NCBI RefSeq assembly: GCF_026210795.1
Contig: NC_089440.1
Coordinates: forward strand, 5,022,001 to 5,086,000
DNA: 64,000 bases
Reading direction: 5' to 3'
From: Rhizophagus irregularis
Taxonomy: Eukaryota; Glomeromycota; Glomeromycetes; Glomerales; Glomeraceae
Below the pieces are notes generated by a model. It saw only the letters and a program-made list of their open reading frames with translations. It ran no database searches and was not told the DNA's origin. Of this stretch, positions 46,792-57,336 are shown one piece after another (position 1 is the first letter of the stretch; every line of letters starts with the position of its first letter). The position numbers were made by a program, and so were the translations under genes.

Positions 46792-47425
46792 GGAACATTT
46801 TCTATTTCATTTTCCCGGCGATATGGAAATTACCGATATTCGATATACCGATATACTATTAAAAACTTGATATACCGATAAAATTTATTTTATTTTCCCA
46901 CTATATGTGAGGACATATAAATATCGGTATAACTTTGATATAACGATATTTTCTAAAAATTTTATATATGTCCTAACAATCATTAATGCTAAATTCTCAT
47001 TTGTGATTGTTAAATTGAGCAATGTAATTTTAATTCGCAATAGGAAAGAATGATCTGCGGGACATTTTATATATAATTAAGTGTAACGCTCAGCATTATT
47101 TTGCAATTAATTAAGGAAATTTAGATAAGAGCAGCAGGCAGGAACTTACGAAATTAGTAATGAAAGAAACTGACATTCTAAAAGTATCCACCATTCAAAA
47201 TTAGATATACCGTTCAATATAAGCAAAATATGGTACAATAAGTTAGAACAGCCTGTTATTTATACCTTTTAAAACAAATTATTTACCAGCAAATAAATAA
47301 TATTTAATAAAAAATATTAACTTTATGATCATTGATCAGTATACTTCTTGTAATTAAATAATATAGCATTTTTAAAGGCTGGAATCCAGCGTTGCTAAAG
47401 AAAAAAGTTTTTAACTAATCATATA

Positions 47426-47626
47426 CAGTCAGACCTCCATCATAATTGTACACCCCTTGGGACCATATGCATAATTTTTAAAATAGTGCATTTAAAGAGG
47501 GTGTGCATTTATAGAGGTAAAATAATTAGAGATCATATAAGCTTAGGATCAAACTAGAGGGTGCATTTAGAAAAGGCATACATAATGGATGCAATTATGG
47601 AGAGTGCAATTATAGAGGTCTGACTG
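47426..47626. mobile_element. 201-bp MITE with TA target duplication (pogo/Tigger-like)
   Basis: Ends are CAGTCAGACCTC at 47426 and GAGGTCTGACTG ending 47626, a 12-bp perfect TIR that continues imperfectly (ATAATTG.AC). The element is flanked on both sides by TA (47424-47425 and 47627-47628). CAGT termini with TA duplication fit the pogo/Tigger/Tc1-mariner group. It contains no ORF, so it is non-autonomous. The G/C content is higher than in its flanks. Confidence 0.88.
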
Positions 47627-47628
47627 TA

Positions 47629-49146
47629 ATATAAAAATTTTTTGATTCTCCCAATTTTAAGCAATTAATTACATTATTTTCAGCTGGGTTGCAATACAAA
47701 TTTGGCTAGCTACTTTCTAGGCAATATGCCAAAAGTTATACTTACAGTATATGTGAACGAGCAAAATGCAAAGTAAAATACTCACTATAGGCTCTTTGAA
47801 TTTAGGAAACTTGCTACACAACAATGATATTAATGCCACTTTCAATTGTCTTATTATTCCCATAGGGAATCTTTTTAATCTTTCAAGCAATCAAATAATA
47901 AACAATTTCAATCACTAGTATAAATTCAAAGACTCAAAATTGCAATTCAAAAAACTAATTAAAGCCATCATTTGATAATCTTTCTTTAAGAATTCAAGAA
48001 ATTTATTATCAAAAAAACAATAGATTTATTTTTGAATTTTTTTAATAATTAACATCAAGCAAATTGCTTTCATGTTACTGTATATTCTACATAATTTTTA
48101 GTATCATATAAAGGCAATATATTCACAATTTTTATATATGCCAGATTCTGGCAATGATTTATTTCATAAATAAATAAAGTATTATTATCAAATAAAGCTA
48201 ATTACATTAAGGTTGCCTGCTTAAACCTCTCCAAAATTTTACTATAGTTTTATTATAGTTTCAGCAAGGTTTCAGCAGTTTCAGCATTTATAATAGGTTT
48301 CGTCAAGTTTTGCCTTTCTTCAGAATTTTGCCAACTTTTTAATAAGACTTTCATATAGTTTCAGCAAAGTTTCGCCATTTCAGCATTTTGCCAACTTACC
48401 AAAACCTCCTAGTTTCTCCAGCAACCTTAGATTACATACAATTACAAAATCACTCTATATGATGTAAAATCATATATTAATCTTTCTTTTTCCTAAAAAT
48501 AAATTTTTATTTTACTCCAGAATATAACACTATTTTATTTAAATCAAATATCCTATAAATATTAAAAGAGAAATTAAAGAACTGAAAGTAAATTAGATAA
48601 ATTTGATTATAAACAAAAGAGTAAAAAAAAGTTATATATAATGAAAAGTATTAAAAGAAAATAAGTTAAAAAATAAAATAAAATAAAAAGTTCAAATAAA
48701 GAAAATTTATCTAATTATAATAATAGTAAAAGTTCTAGTGAAAGTAGTAAAAGTCACTGGTCAAAATAGTCTAAATCTGCCAAAATTCAGCTAGCCGATT
48801 TTAGACTGATTTATGGTCTAATGCTGGTCGAACTTTAGCCAATTTTTTGGCTGCAGTTCGCTGCCACTCACCTAAAGTTCAACTTGAAATTTTGGCCAAA
48901 ATTCAGTTAACATTCAGAACAATTTCAGATAGCAAATTTTGGTGAATAGTTTTCCAAATATTACTTAATTTATGTTGCAAATTCATACAAAATTTCAATT
49001 TACATTTATTTATACCAAATTACTAATATTCAATTCATTTTATTTGATATTTACAATAAAATCACAACTTTATTTATAAATGCATATTACAAATAAATAT
49101 TACTAATCTACAATTCCACAATCACATAATTCATGTATTCATATAT
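47629..49146. other. Intergenic with degenerate TTTCAGCA repeats
   Basis: Between about 48250 and 48400 TTTCAGCA-type words recur (TTTCAGCAAGGTTTCAGCAGTTTCAGC, then TTTCAGCAAAGTTTCGCCATTT; TTTTGCCAACTT twice), a decayed tandem duplication. No gene is supported. Confidence 0.45.
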
Positions 49147-50065
49147 ACTTACAAATTTTGATCTTTTGAAAACTTATCGAAACTATAAAAAAAAGAACAG
49201 TTAGTAACCATTCCATAATATTAAAAAAAAGTAAAAAAACCCAAGATTCTACTTATGAATCTTTAGTTTTTTTCTGTTTATCAAAACCCACACAAGACAC
49301 CAAATCTATAAAAAAAAAAGAAAAGAATGGTTATTAATAACCGTTCATAATATTAAAAAAAAAAACTAAGATTCGTACTTACAAATCTTGATTCCACTTT
49401 TTCCTAAGATCCCAAAACCTACAAAAAGGAAAAATGGTTATTAGTAAACCATTTATAATAATAAAAAATAAAAATAATAAATAATAAAAAGAACCAAGAT
49501 TCATACTTACTTACAAATCTTAGTTTTCCATTGTTCTTTGGAAGTCCATTGAATCTAAAAAAATAAAATAAAAACAGTTATCAGTAACCATTAGTTTGTT
49601 AATATTATAAAAAAAAAGAAAAATAAAACTAAAATTTGTACTTACGAATCTTAGTTTTTACATTTTTCAGAAGACACTGACCTAAAAAAAAAAGAAAAAA
49701 ATGGTTAGAAACTGTTCGTAATAATAAACAAAAATAAAAAAAAATAAAAATTCGTACTGAATCTTTAGTTTTTTCCATTCTTTGGAAAGGCAGAAATCCA
49801 TCTGAATCTATAAAAAAAATAAAAAAAAAATGGTTAGTAACGGTTCCATAACATTAAAAAAAAAGATTCATAAGTATATTACTTACAAATCTTAAAGGTT
49901 TTCCTTTTTCAGTTCTTTGGAAGTCCATCTTAACCTAAAAAATAAAGAAAAATGGTTATTAGTAACCGTTCATAATAAAAAAAACAAAAAAAAAATTATA
50001 AAGATTCATACTTACGAATTTTTATCTTTAAGTTTTCATTCTTTGGAAGCCCACCTGAACCTAAA
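49147..50065 (-). repeat. Array of eight microexon-like units with splice signals
   Basis: Read on the minus strand, eight segments are each preceded by a T-rich tract and TAG and followed by GTAAGT/GTAAG in six of eight (one has ATAAGT, one GTACGA). Candidate exons are 50060-50016 (45 nt), 49934-49887 (48), 49807-49758 (50), 49681-49646 (36), 49554-49515 (40), 49418-49383 (36), 49305-49257 (49) and 49182-49153 (30). The intervening 'introns' are 81, 79, 76, 91, 96, 77 and 74 nt. Most contain a TACTAAT/TTACTAATAACC branch-site-like word about 25-30 nt before the acceptor. Exons share a GACTTCCAAAGAA core and end ..ACTAAGATT(T/C). No frame reads through all units, so coding status is unclear; the repeat and splice signals are direct observations. 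Confidence 0.75.
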
Positions 50066-50097
50066 AAATAAAGAAAAAAATGGATATTAGTAACCGT

Positions 50098-50940
50098 TGT
50101 AACCATGGATATCAAACTTAATAGAATAGAAAGTCACATGATCGGATAAATAATTAGCCAGAAAGGATAAATGTTTAGGAGAAGGAATGATCTACATGAT
50201 GTAATGTTTATTAAATGATTAACGACAAACCAATAGATCAATCAGAGGGTCGATCGATGCGGCTTAGCAACCAGTTTATCAAATTTATCAACAGGAATAA
50301 TTAGGAGGAGGAACTATAAGCCACAAAAGATAGATTATGGGACAATATGAAAAGATAATATGGAAAGATGATACAAAAAGATAGCACAGCCACAAAAGAT
50401 GGATTATTTCTTTATGATATAATATTTGAAAGATTATGTTATTTTAAAGAAAAGATAAAAGAAAAGATAGCACAGCCACAAAAGATGGATTATAAATTAT
50501 TTCTTTACGATGTAATATTTGAAAGATAGAAAAGATAACATATAAAATAGTATATAAAATAGCATATAGAAAAGATCATGTATAAAAAATAGCATACAAG
50601 ATAGCGTATAAAAGATAACACATAACATAAAATATTAGAAAGAAATAAGAAGTAAGAAAAGAAAGAATAAGAAAGTTGGTTTAAATAGGAGCGGAATGGG
50701 AAGTGAATTCCACAGTCGCCAGTGAGGATTTTGAATTTTAGGTAATTTAGTTAGTTGTGAATTTTATGAAAATCAAAATATAAATAAAGTACTTTTTACC
50801 CATTAATTAATGATTATCGATTCTTTTATACTGTTTTCTTATGATGAAAAAGTATGTTAAATAATGGATTCCTTTACCATTTGATATATGAGAAACGCAC
50901 GAACATAATAGTTCGGTTAGTCAGAATGTACACAATCATA
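50098..50940 (+). mobile_element. Possible solo LTR or LTR-like element
   Basis: The sequence starts TGTAACCATGG. It has internal direct repeats (AGATAGCACAGCCACAAAAG at about 50382 and 50467), a TATA-like TTTAAATAGGAGC near 50680, a G/C-richer leader (CAGTCGCCAGTGAGG) and an AATAAA at 50783. This order (TG start, enhancer-like repeats, TATA, poly-A signal) is that of an LTR. The right end is not determined and no matching copy or target duplication is seen. Confidence 0.3.
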
Positions 50941-51129
50941 TGGGTGAAGGGTTCATAAATGTTTGTAAAAACGTTAATTATTAAAAGTTATCTCGAATAT
51001 ACTTATGGTTCACCTAAGTTTTAATTAATGTTAAAGTATTCAAATGATGAAGTAAATATGAATATAAAGAATTAGAAAATGATGAAAATTAAGTTAAAGA
51101 TTTAAAACTAAACCAAGCAAAAATATTAA
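50941..51129. other. Spacer between LTR-like sequences
   Basis: AT-rich, with no gene or recognisable repeat. Confidence 0.35.
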
Positions 51130-51698
51130 TGTTTCGCTGAGAACACATATAATAGAAGCAGGGAACTTTGTTTACCGCCGGGTGGCAGACGGGGGTGACA
51201 CTGTGACATGCCGCCCATAGGATAATAAAATATCATATGTTGCCACCGACGTGTTGAGTTCGAATAATATCTATACTTGGTTTAAAATAAAAATTAGTTA
51301 CAAAAATTACAAAACATTATTTTCTTACCAAATATTATTTTAAATTCTCGAACTTAATAATATAATATTAATTAATTCTCAAGCGTACAATGAGTATATC
51401 CATATTTGAATAACTTTTTAATAATTAATATTTTAATATTATTTTATTTGAGCCAAAAATTGACTGCAGAATTTCTATCGAAATCCACTTGTATTTATAC
51501 ATTTTAAGAAAAAATATTTCTAATACTTCTATTTTTTCTAATAAAATTTGAAGATCTATTATCATATGACTATCTCATTACACTAAACCAAACTATAAAT
51601 ATAATTTTATTGGTTAATTATTTACCCATCGGTTAATTATTTATCTATCGGCTAATTATTTATCCTTATTTTATTTCATTATATTTTCGGTTATTACA
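51130..51698 (-). repeat. Candidate 3' LTR of the gypsy element
   Basis: Begins TGTAATAACC at 51698, directly after the polypurine tract. A tentative end at 51130 reads ..CAGCGAAACA. A G/C-rich patch (CACCCCCGTCTGCCACCCGG) lies near the inferred end. The left edge is a guess, since there is no second LTR in the window to align with. Confidence 0.4.
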
Positions 51699-51712
51699 TT
51701 TATCCTCCTCTT
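51699..51712 (-). other. Polypurine tract of the gypsy element
   Basis: AAGAGGAGGATAAA on the minus strand lies immediately 5' of TGTAATAACC; this is the plus-strand primer position of LTR elements. Confidence 0.6.
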
Positions 51713-51762
51713 GAAAAATTTATGTCCCATAAATTAAGAATCGAATTCGGGTCTCAAACATA

Positions 51763-52986
51763 TTATATTATTATATATGGTTCAAATATTTCCCTATCAA
51801 AATATTCCTTTAATAATTCTCCATTTACCGGTCTTCTTAAAATTCTTCCATTTAATTCTTTAATTTTGTACGATCCATTTATTATTACTTCATGTATATA
51901 ATATGGTCCCTTCCATTTTTCCTCTAGTTTTCCTGTATGTATTTTGTATTTCGCTGCGTCAAAATATAATACTTTATCTCCTATTTGAAAGTTTTGTTTT
52001 CATTTTCCAATTTTGTCATGATATTTCTTTTGTTGTTCTTGTGCTTTTTTAATATTCTTCTTTGCTTCATGTCTTTTTATTGGTAATTCTTCTATTATAT
52101 GTTCTATTCTTTTAATCATTGTAATTCCTTTAACTTCTTCATCATTTGGTAATATTACTCTTCTTCTATAAGTCAAATAAAATGGTGTCATTTTACTTGA
52201 TTTCTGTATTTTACTTCTATATGCAAACAATATTGGTGCTATTCTTTGATCCCAATTTTTATCTTCATATTCTCTATTTCTATATATCGTTAATTTTTCT
52301 TTTACTAATTTTGCCAATGATTCTATTAATGTTTTATTAAATCGTTCTACCAATCCATTTGTTTTAGGGTGATAAGGAGTTGAGAATTTATGTTGAACAT
52401 TGAATTTTTCTGTAAGATTTTTAGTTAATTGATTATTAAATTTTGATCCATTATCTGTAAGTATTTTCTTTGAGCATCCATGTCGACAAATTATTTCTTC
52501 ATAAATAAATTTTGATATTTCTTTTGCATTCGCTTCCTTTATTGCTTTTGCTTCTGGCCATTTCGTAAAGAAATCTATTGCTACTACTATATATTTATTT
52601 CCTTCTTCTGTTCTTGGTAGTGGTCCTATTACATCTATTCCAATCATATGAAAAGGTTCTTTTACTTCTATTGGGTGTAATTCATGTAATCCTTGTGGAT
52701 TATTTCTTCTTTGACAATTATCACAACTTTTTACATATTTTTCTACATCTCGTTTCATATTCTTCCACCAATATTTTTCTTTTACTTTTTCATATGTAGC
52801 TTGAATCCCAAAATGTGCTGATAATTCATGATCATGCATCATATACATTATTTCTTCTAATTCAAATCTTCTTATTACTCTAAACTTATTTTCATCTTTA
52901 ATTTTATATAAAACTCCATTTTCTTGTATATATTTTTCTTCTTTTTCTATATTCTTTAAAATTTTATCATATTCTTTTTCATCCAT
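51763..52986 (-). pseudogene. Gypsy integrase, one in-frame stop
   Basis: The N-terminal HHCC zinc-binding part is H-x-H..H (MHDHELSAHFG) with CDNCQRR. The DDE core shows Asp in MIGIDVIGPLP, Asp in KILTDNGSKFN and Glu in NGLVERFNKTL. After HDKIGK a TGA (52000-52002) interrupts the frame. The same frame continues with the beta-barrel GPY/F part KWKGPYYIHEV up to a stop at 51763. No chromodomain follows. The stop fits a single C:G to T:A change of TGG or CGA. Confidence 0.9.
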
Positions 52987-53184
52987 TTGTTAATAAATTT
53001 TCTATTTCGTTTTCAAATGGTAAAATAAATTTTATTTCTTTATCTTCAAATAATATGCAATGATAATTTATATTTGTATGAATTATAAATACATATATTT
53101 CTAATCCTATTCTCTCAACCATTTTTAAATTTTTTTTTTATCTCGTTATTCATTACTATTTATTATTTTTAACTTTTATCTTTC

Positions 53185-54612
53185 TCATATTAACCTTAAC
53201 ATCGCATCAGCATTCTTATTTTCTTTTCCTGGTCTATGTATTATTTCAAAATCATATTGTTGTAATTCCATCATCCATCTTCCTCTTCTTCCTTTTGGAA
53301 CTTTTGATGTACTTATAAATCCTTTTAATGCTGCATGATCTGTTATTACTTTAAATTTTCTTCCAAATAAATATTTATGAAAATACTTTATTCCCCAAAA
53401 TACTGCTAAACATTCTAATTCTGTTATCGGATATCTTTTTTCTGCATTTACTAAACTTCTACTTGCATAACTAATAACTATTTCTCTATTATTTTCATCT
53501 AATTGTTCTAATATAGCTCCTAATCCTTCTCCTGATGCATCCGTTATTAATATAAATTCTTTTTCAAAATTTGGATGTTGTAATATCGGATAATTTATTA
53601 ATTTTTCTTTTAATTCTTCTAATGCTTCTTGTTGTTTATCTGTTCACACAAAAGGAACATTCTTTCTCATTAATTCCATTATTGGTTTTACTATTTTTGA
53701 ATATCCTTTCACAAATTTTCTATAATATGAACATAATCCATTTATTTCTCTTATTTGTTTGATATTCTTTGGTGGTTTTAAATTTTTAATCTTTTCTATT
53801 TTCTTATCATCTGGTTTTAATCCATCTGTTCCTACTATATGTCCCAAATACTCTACATTCTTTTTCGCCCATTCACATTTCTTTAACTTTAACATCATAT
53901 TCGCTTTTCTTAATTCTTCTAATACTATTTTTATATGTTGTAAATGTTCATTCCAATTTTTCGAATATATTATAATATCATCTATATATACGTTCATAAA
54001 TTTATCTAAGTATTCTTTAAATATTTTATTCATTGTTCTTTGAAATATTGCCGGTGCATTTTTTAATCCAAACGGCATAACATTAAATTCATATAATCCT
54101 TGACTACAAATAAATGCTGTCTTTTCTTTATCTTCTTCTTTCATCTCTATTTGCCAATATCCACTTGCTAAATCAATTGTTGTAAACCATTTTGCTACTC
54201 TAAATTTTTCTAATAAATCATCTATTCTTGGCAAAGGATATGCGTCTGTTATCGTTATTTGATTTATTTTTCTAAAATCTATACAAAATCTTTTATCTCC
54301 TGTCTTCTTATTTACTATTACTACTGGTGACGACCATGGACTACATGATTCTTGTATTATTTCTTCTTTTAACATTTTGTCTATTTCCCTTTTTATTATT
54401 TCTCTATTTTCTGTACTTTCTCTATATGCTTTTTGATTTATTGGCATTTCATCTTTTAATCTTATATTGCATTTTACTATATTTGTTTTACTTATTTTCT
54501 TATCTCCATATATACAAATATCTTCATATTCTTTAACTAAATCTTTTAATTCTTTTTCTTGTAATTTCTCTAAATCTTTATATTTTATTTCGTCTGTCCA
54601 GCCTTTGTGCAT
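53185..54612 (-). pseudogene. Gypsy reverse transcriptase and RNase H, one in-frame stop
   Basis: RT motifs in order: PLPRIDDLLE, TTIDLASGYWQI, MPFGLKNAPAIFQRTMN, catalytic YIDDIIIYS and YLGHIVG. After VPFV a TGA (53644-53646) stands where gypsy RT-RNase H junctions have Trp (F-x-WT). The frame continues TDKQQEALEELKEKL into RNase H with LITDASGEGLGAIL, YPITELECLAVFW and VITDHAALKGF (D-E-D), and ends at TGA 53185 after NADAMLRLI. The entry from protease needs a frame change. Confidence 0.92.
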
Positions 54613-54644
54613 CTTTAATGTCTCTCCATCATTATGGCCAAGAC

Positions 54645-55157
54645 CTAATAGTTTTCCTCTATAATATGTCCTTTTTCTTCATTATTTATTAAATATATTT
54701 CTCGTTCACTTGTTTCTTCATATTCATTTTCACTATCTTCATCTTCACTATCATCACTATCATTATCATCATTAATATTTTCATCATTATTTTCATATTC
54801 TATTGGTATTTCAATATCTTTTCCATCTTCTCTTAATATTAATGTCTTTTCATTATAATTTATTATTCCTTCTTTTTCTCTTAATACATCATTTCCCAAT
54901 ATTAATTCTTTTTCCACTGATTCAATTACGTCCATAATTATTTTCATTTCTGTATTTTCATTTATTTCTATTGTTATTTCTATTTTTCCTTTTGATGCAA
55001 CTCTTGTTCCATTAGCCATTATAAATCTAATATCACTCTTTTCTATTATTGGAATATTTAATTCTTTTCTTAATTTATCTGATATTAAACTGACTGATGC
55101 TCCTGAATCTATTATTATTGATACTAATTTTCCTTTTATTATAACTTTACTTCTCAT
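54645..55157 (-). CDS. Gypsy aspartic protease
   Basis: 170 residues from ATG 55157. The active-site motif is IIDSGASVSLISDKL, and the flap/second-half signature is KELILGNDVL. A long acidic Asp/Asn/Glu tail follows. It lies in a different frame from RT, which begins within 35 bases, so the protease-RT junction is either a programmed shift or an indel. Confidence 0.85.
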   Translation of the reverse strand: MRSKVIIKGKLVSIIIDSGASVSLISDKLRKELNIPIIEKSDIRFIMANGTRVASKGKIEITIEINENTEMKIIMDVIESVEKELILGNDVLREKEGIINYNEKTLILREDGKDIEIPIEYENNDENINDDNDSDDSEDEDSENEYEETSEREIYLINNEEKGHIIEENY

Positions 55158-55211
55158 TGCTCTAGTTTCACTTTTATTATCTGCACTTTTTATTTGTTAG
55201 TCCGAGTGTAG

Positions 55212-56900
55212 TCATGCATTATTATCTTCATCATAATTTCTAGCTATTCTTTTAAATTTTGGATTTTTATTATAAATTTGTCCATATGTTATGTTCGCTT
55301 TTTCATTATACATATCCATTACATATTTTTCTGGTGGTACATTAACTCGTACTCTAATATTTTTATTTCCTCTTTTTATTCCTGGATTTGGACATTCTTT
55401 TATAAAATATTTATCTCTATCTTCTTTATTAGAAAATCCTCTTTTTCTTTCACCATCAATATCCATTTTCATATCATATTCTCTTTTTGGTGGTATTGGG
55501 ACATCTTCAATTTCCATTTCATCATAATCATTATCTAAATCTCTTCCATATTTTCTACCACTTCTTAAAGTTGGAAATGTTTCTTTTTCATAATTATATA
55601 TTTCGTAATTATTATAATTTCTATTATTATCGTAATATCTTTCGTGATCCATTAAATTTATATTTCTATTATCATTTCTTCTTTCATTATTATTCCTATT
55701 AAAATTATTTTGCATTCTATAATTATTTCTTTGTCTTAATTGTGGACATTCTGGTCTTATATGACCTACTTCATTGCATTCATAGCATCTCATAATTCTT
55801 GCATTTCTTGTATTTGTATTTTTATTTATATTTCTTCTTTGTTGATTTTTTATTTCATTTAACATTTCTCCCATAGCTATTTTTTCTGCTCTAAATTGTT
55901 CTAACGCTTTACTTAATTCATCAATATCTTTTTCATTAACTGGCTTTTGCATTTTTTTATATATTTCATTTTCTTCTTTTTTATTCGTTTCTTCTTTTAA
56001 AATTTCTTCTATATTCTTTTCTTGTCTTATTTGTTCTATATTTACGCCCGTTGTTTTCATTATCAATTCATTCTTAGCTTCTTCTTCTCTTCTTGCTATG
56101 TTAATTGCATCATTTAAATTTGTTGGACTACTTCTCCTAACTTGGTACCCCAATGTAGGTTCTAACCCTTGGATATAATAATTTACTTGATACATATTGT
56201 GTAATGCTTGATCTCTAGTTGCAATTCTTAATATTGACCTAAACTTTCTAGTATACTCTTCAATACTTTCATTTTTTTCTTGTTTAATCCTTGTTAATTC
56301 TATCATTTTTCTTCTTTTAATATCTTCTCTAGTGAATCTATCAATTAATTTATTTTTCAAATTTCTATCATCATCATGATTACACCAGTTTACTAAATTA
56401 GCTGCTACTCTTTCTTTTTCCTCATTATACCATTGTAATGCGGTTCCTCTTAAACATGTTATTGCTACATTTGCTTTATTTTGACTACATACACCTCCTC
56501 CAACATTTCCTTCTGTTCTTCCACTTACTGTAAATGCTACTTCAAATTGTCTAATCTAATCATTAACATCTTCATCTTCTTTTCCACTAAAAGTTGGCAT
56601 ACCTACTATTCCTCCCATTCCTGCAGTTTGAATTCTGTCTATTAAAGTTTGTCCTGCTCCTAATGCATTATCTAATGCATTAGGTGCAAGTCCTATACAT
56701 TTTCTACTATTCTTCTCATTTGTGCTTCTGTCGCCATGTTTAATAATGTATTTTCTTGAAATAAATCAGATATTTCACTTTCGTTATCAGAATTTTCAAT
56801 ATTTAATGAATTATTCGAATCTGAATTTTGACTTAAACCAAAACCTTCTGTATTTATAACATTTTCATTTTCACTCTCAAATTCATTCTCATTAAAACTT
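55212..56900 (-). pseudogene. Gypsy Gag with CCHC knuckle, broken N-terminal half
   Basis: The main open part (56360-55212) has a Gag-like helical region (TREDIKRRKMIELTRIKQEK; SIEEYTRKFRSIL), one zinc knuckle CYECNEVGHIRPEC and a long Asn/Arg-rich tail. The frame continues upstream through GTALQWYNEEKE to a TAG at 56556-56558 (VND stop IRQFEVAF, likely once TGG) and APNALDNALGAGQTL. The acidic N-terminal part with LNMATEAQMRRIVENV is in another frame (56693-56900). A TGA at 55212 ends the frame before protease. Confidence 0.82.
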
Positions 56901-57208
56901 CTAGTATCACTAGTCAAAAACCAATATATCGGGTAGCAGATATGTATCAGATATGTACCCAATATGTGTAGTATTAATGCAGAAAATCGGGCACCTGATA
57001 TGTGTAAGATATGTGTAAATATATATATCATATACATATCATTTACATATCATATATATATCGGTACCCGATATGTATATGATATATATATTTACACATA
57101 TCTTACACATATCGGGTGCCCGATTTTTTGCATTAATACTACACATATCGGGTACATATCTGATACATATCTGCTACCCGATATATTGGTTTTTGACCAG
57201 TGGACCAG
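56901..57208. mobile_element. Foldback / long-TIR element, ~308 bp
   Basis: Left arm from CTAGTATCACTAGTCAAAAA (56901) runs through CCAATATATCGGGTAGCAGA to about 57050. The right arm (about 57065-57208, ending TTTTTGACCAGTGGACCAG) is its near-complete reverse complement, with few differences such as CCAAT/CCGAT and GCAGAAA/GCAAAAA. It is almost all TIR, so it would fold into one hairpin. No ORF and no clear target duplication. It lies exactly at the junction of the truncated gypsy Gag and the non-LTR element leader. Confidence 0.82.
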
Positions 57209-57336
57209 TAACTCTCTCCTGAATTTTTCAAAAACGAAAATTTTGACGAAAAATATTTTTTATTATTTTTAAAAAATAATACAAACTACTAATAAAATTT
57301 TATATTTTATATATTCTCAACTCAAAGCCCTCTACT

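Larger units (their letters stand above)
51130..56900 (-). mobile_element. Ty3/gypsy LTR retrotransposon, decayed, 5' truncated
   Basis: On the minus strand the order is gag (56900-55212), protease (55157-54645), RT-RNase H (54612-53185), integrase (52986-51763), a polypurine tract AAGAGGAGGATAAA (51712-51699) and a candidate 3' LTR. The order protease-RT-RH-integrase defines Ty3/gypsy. Frames are broken by shifts and stops (TAG 56556, TGA 55212, TGA 53644, TGA 53185, TGA 52000). No 5' LTR is visible because a foldback element and a non-LTR element abut the gag end. Confidence 0.9.

Noticed and set aside
46800-46965. Inverted repeat of CGATAT-type words after the 66-bp hairpin
   Set aside because: Pairing is short and interrupted; could be chance in AT-rich DNA with GATAT words, so not listed as an element.
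49147-50065. CRISPR array
   Set aside because: Units are imperfect, spacers are not unique and the genome is eukaryotic; the repeats carry splice signals instead.
52146-55702. Several plus-strand ORFs rich in Phe, Leu, Tyr and Ser
   Set aside because: Antisense shadows of the gypsy element's A-rich coding strand.
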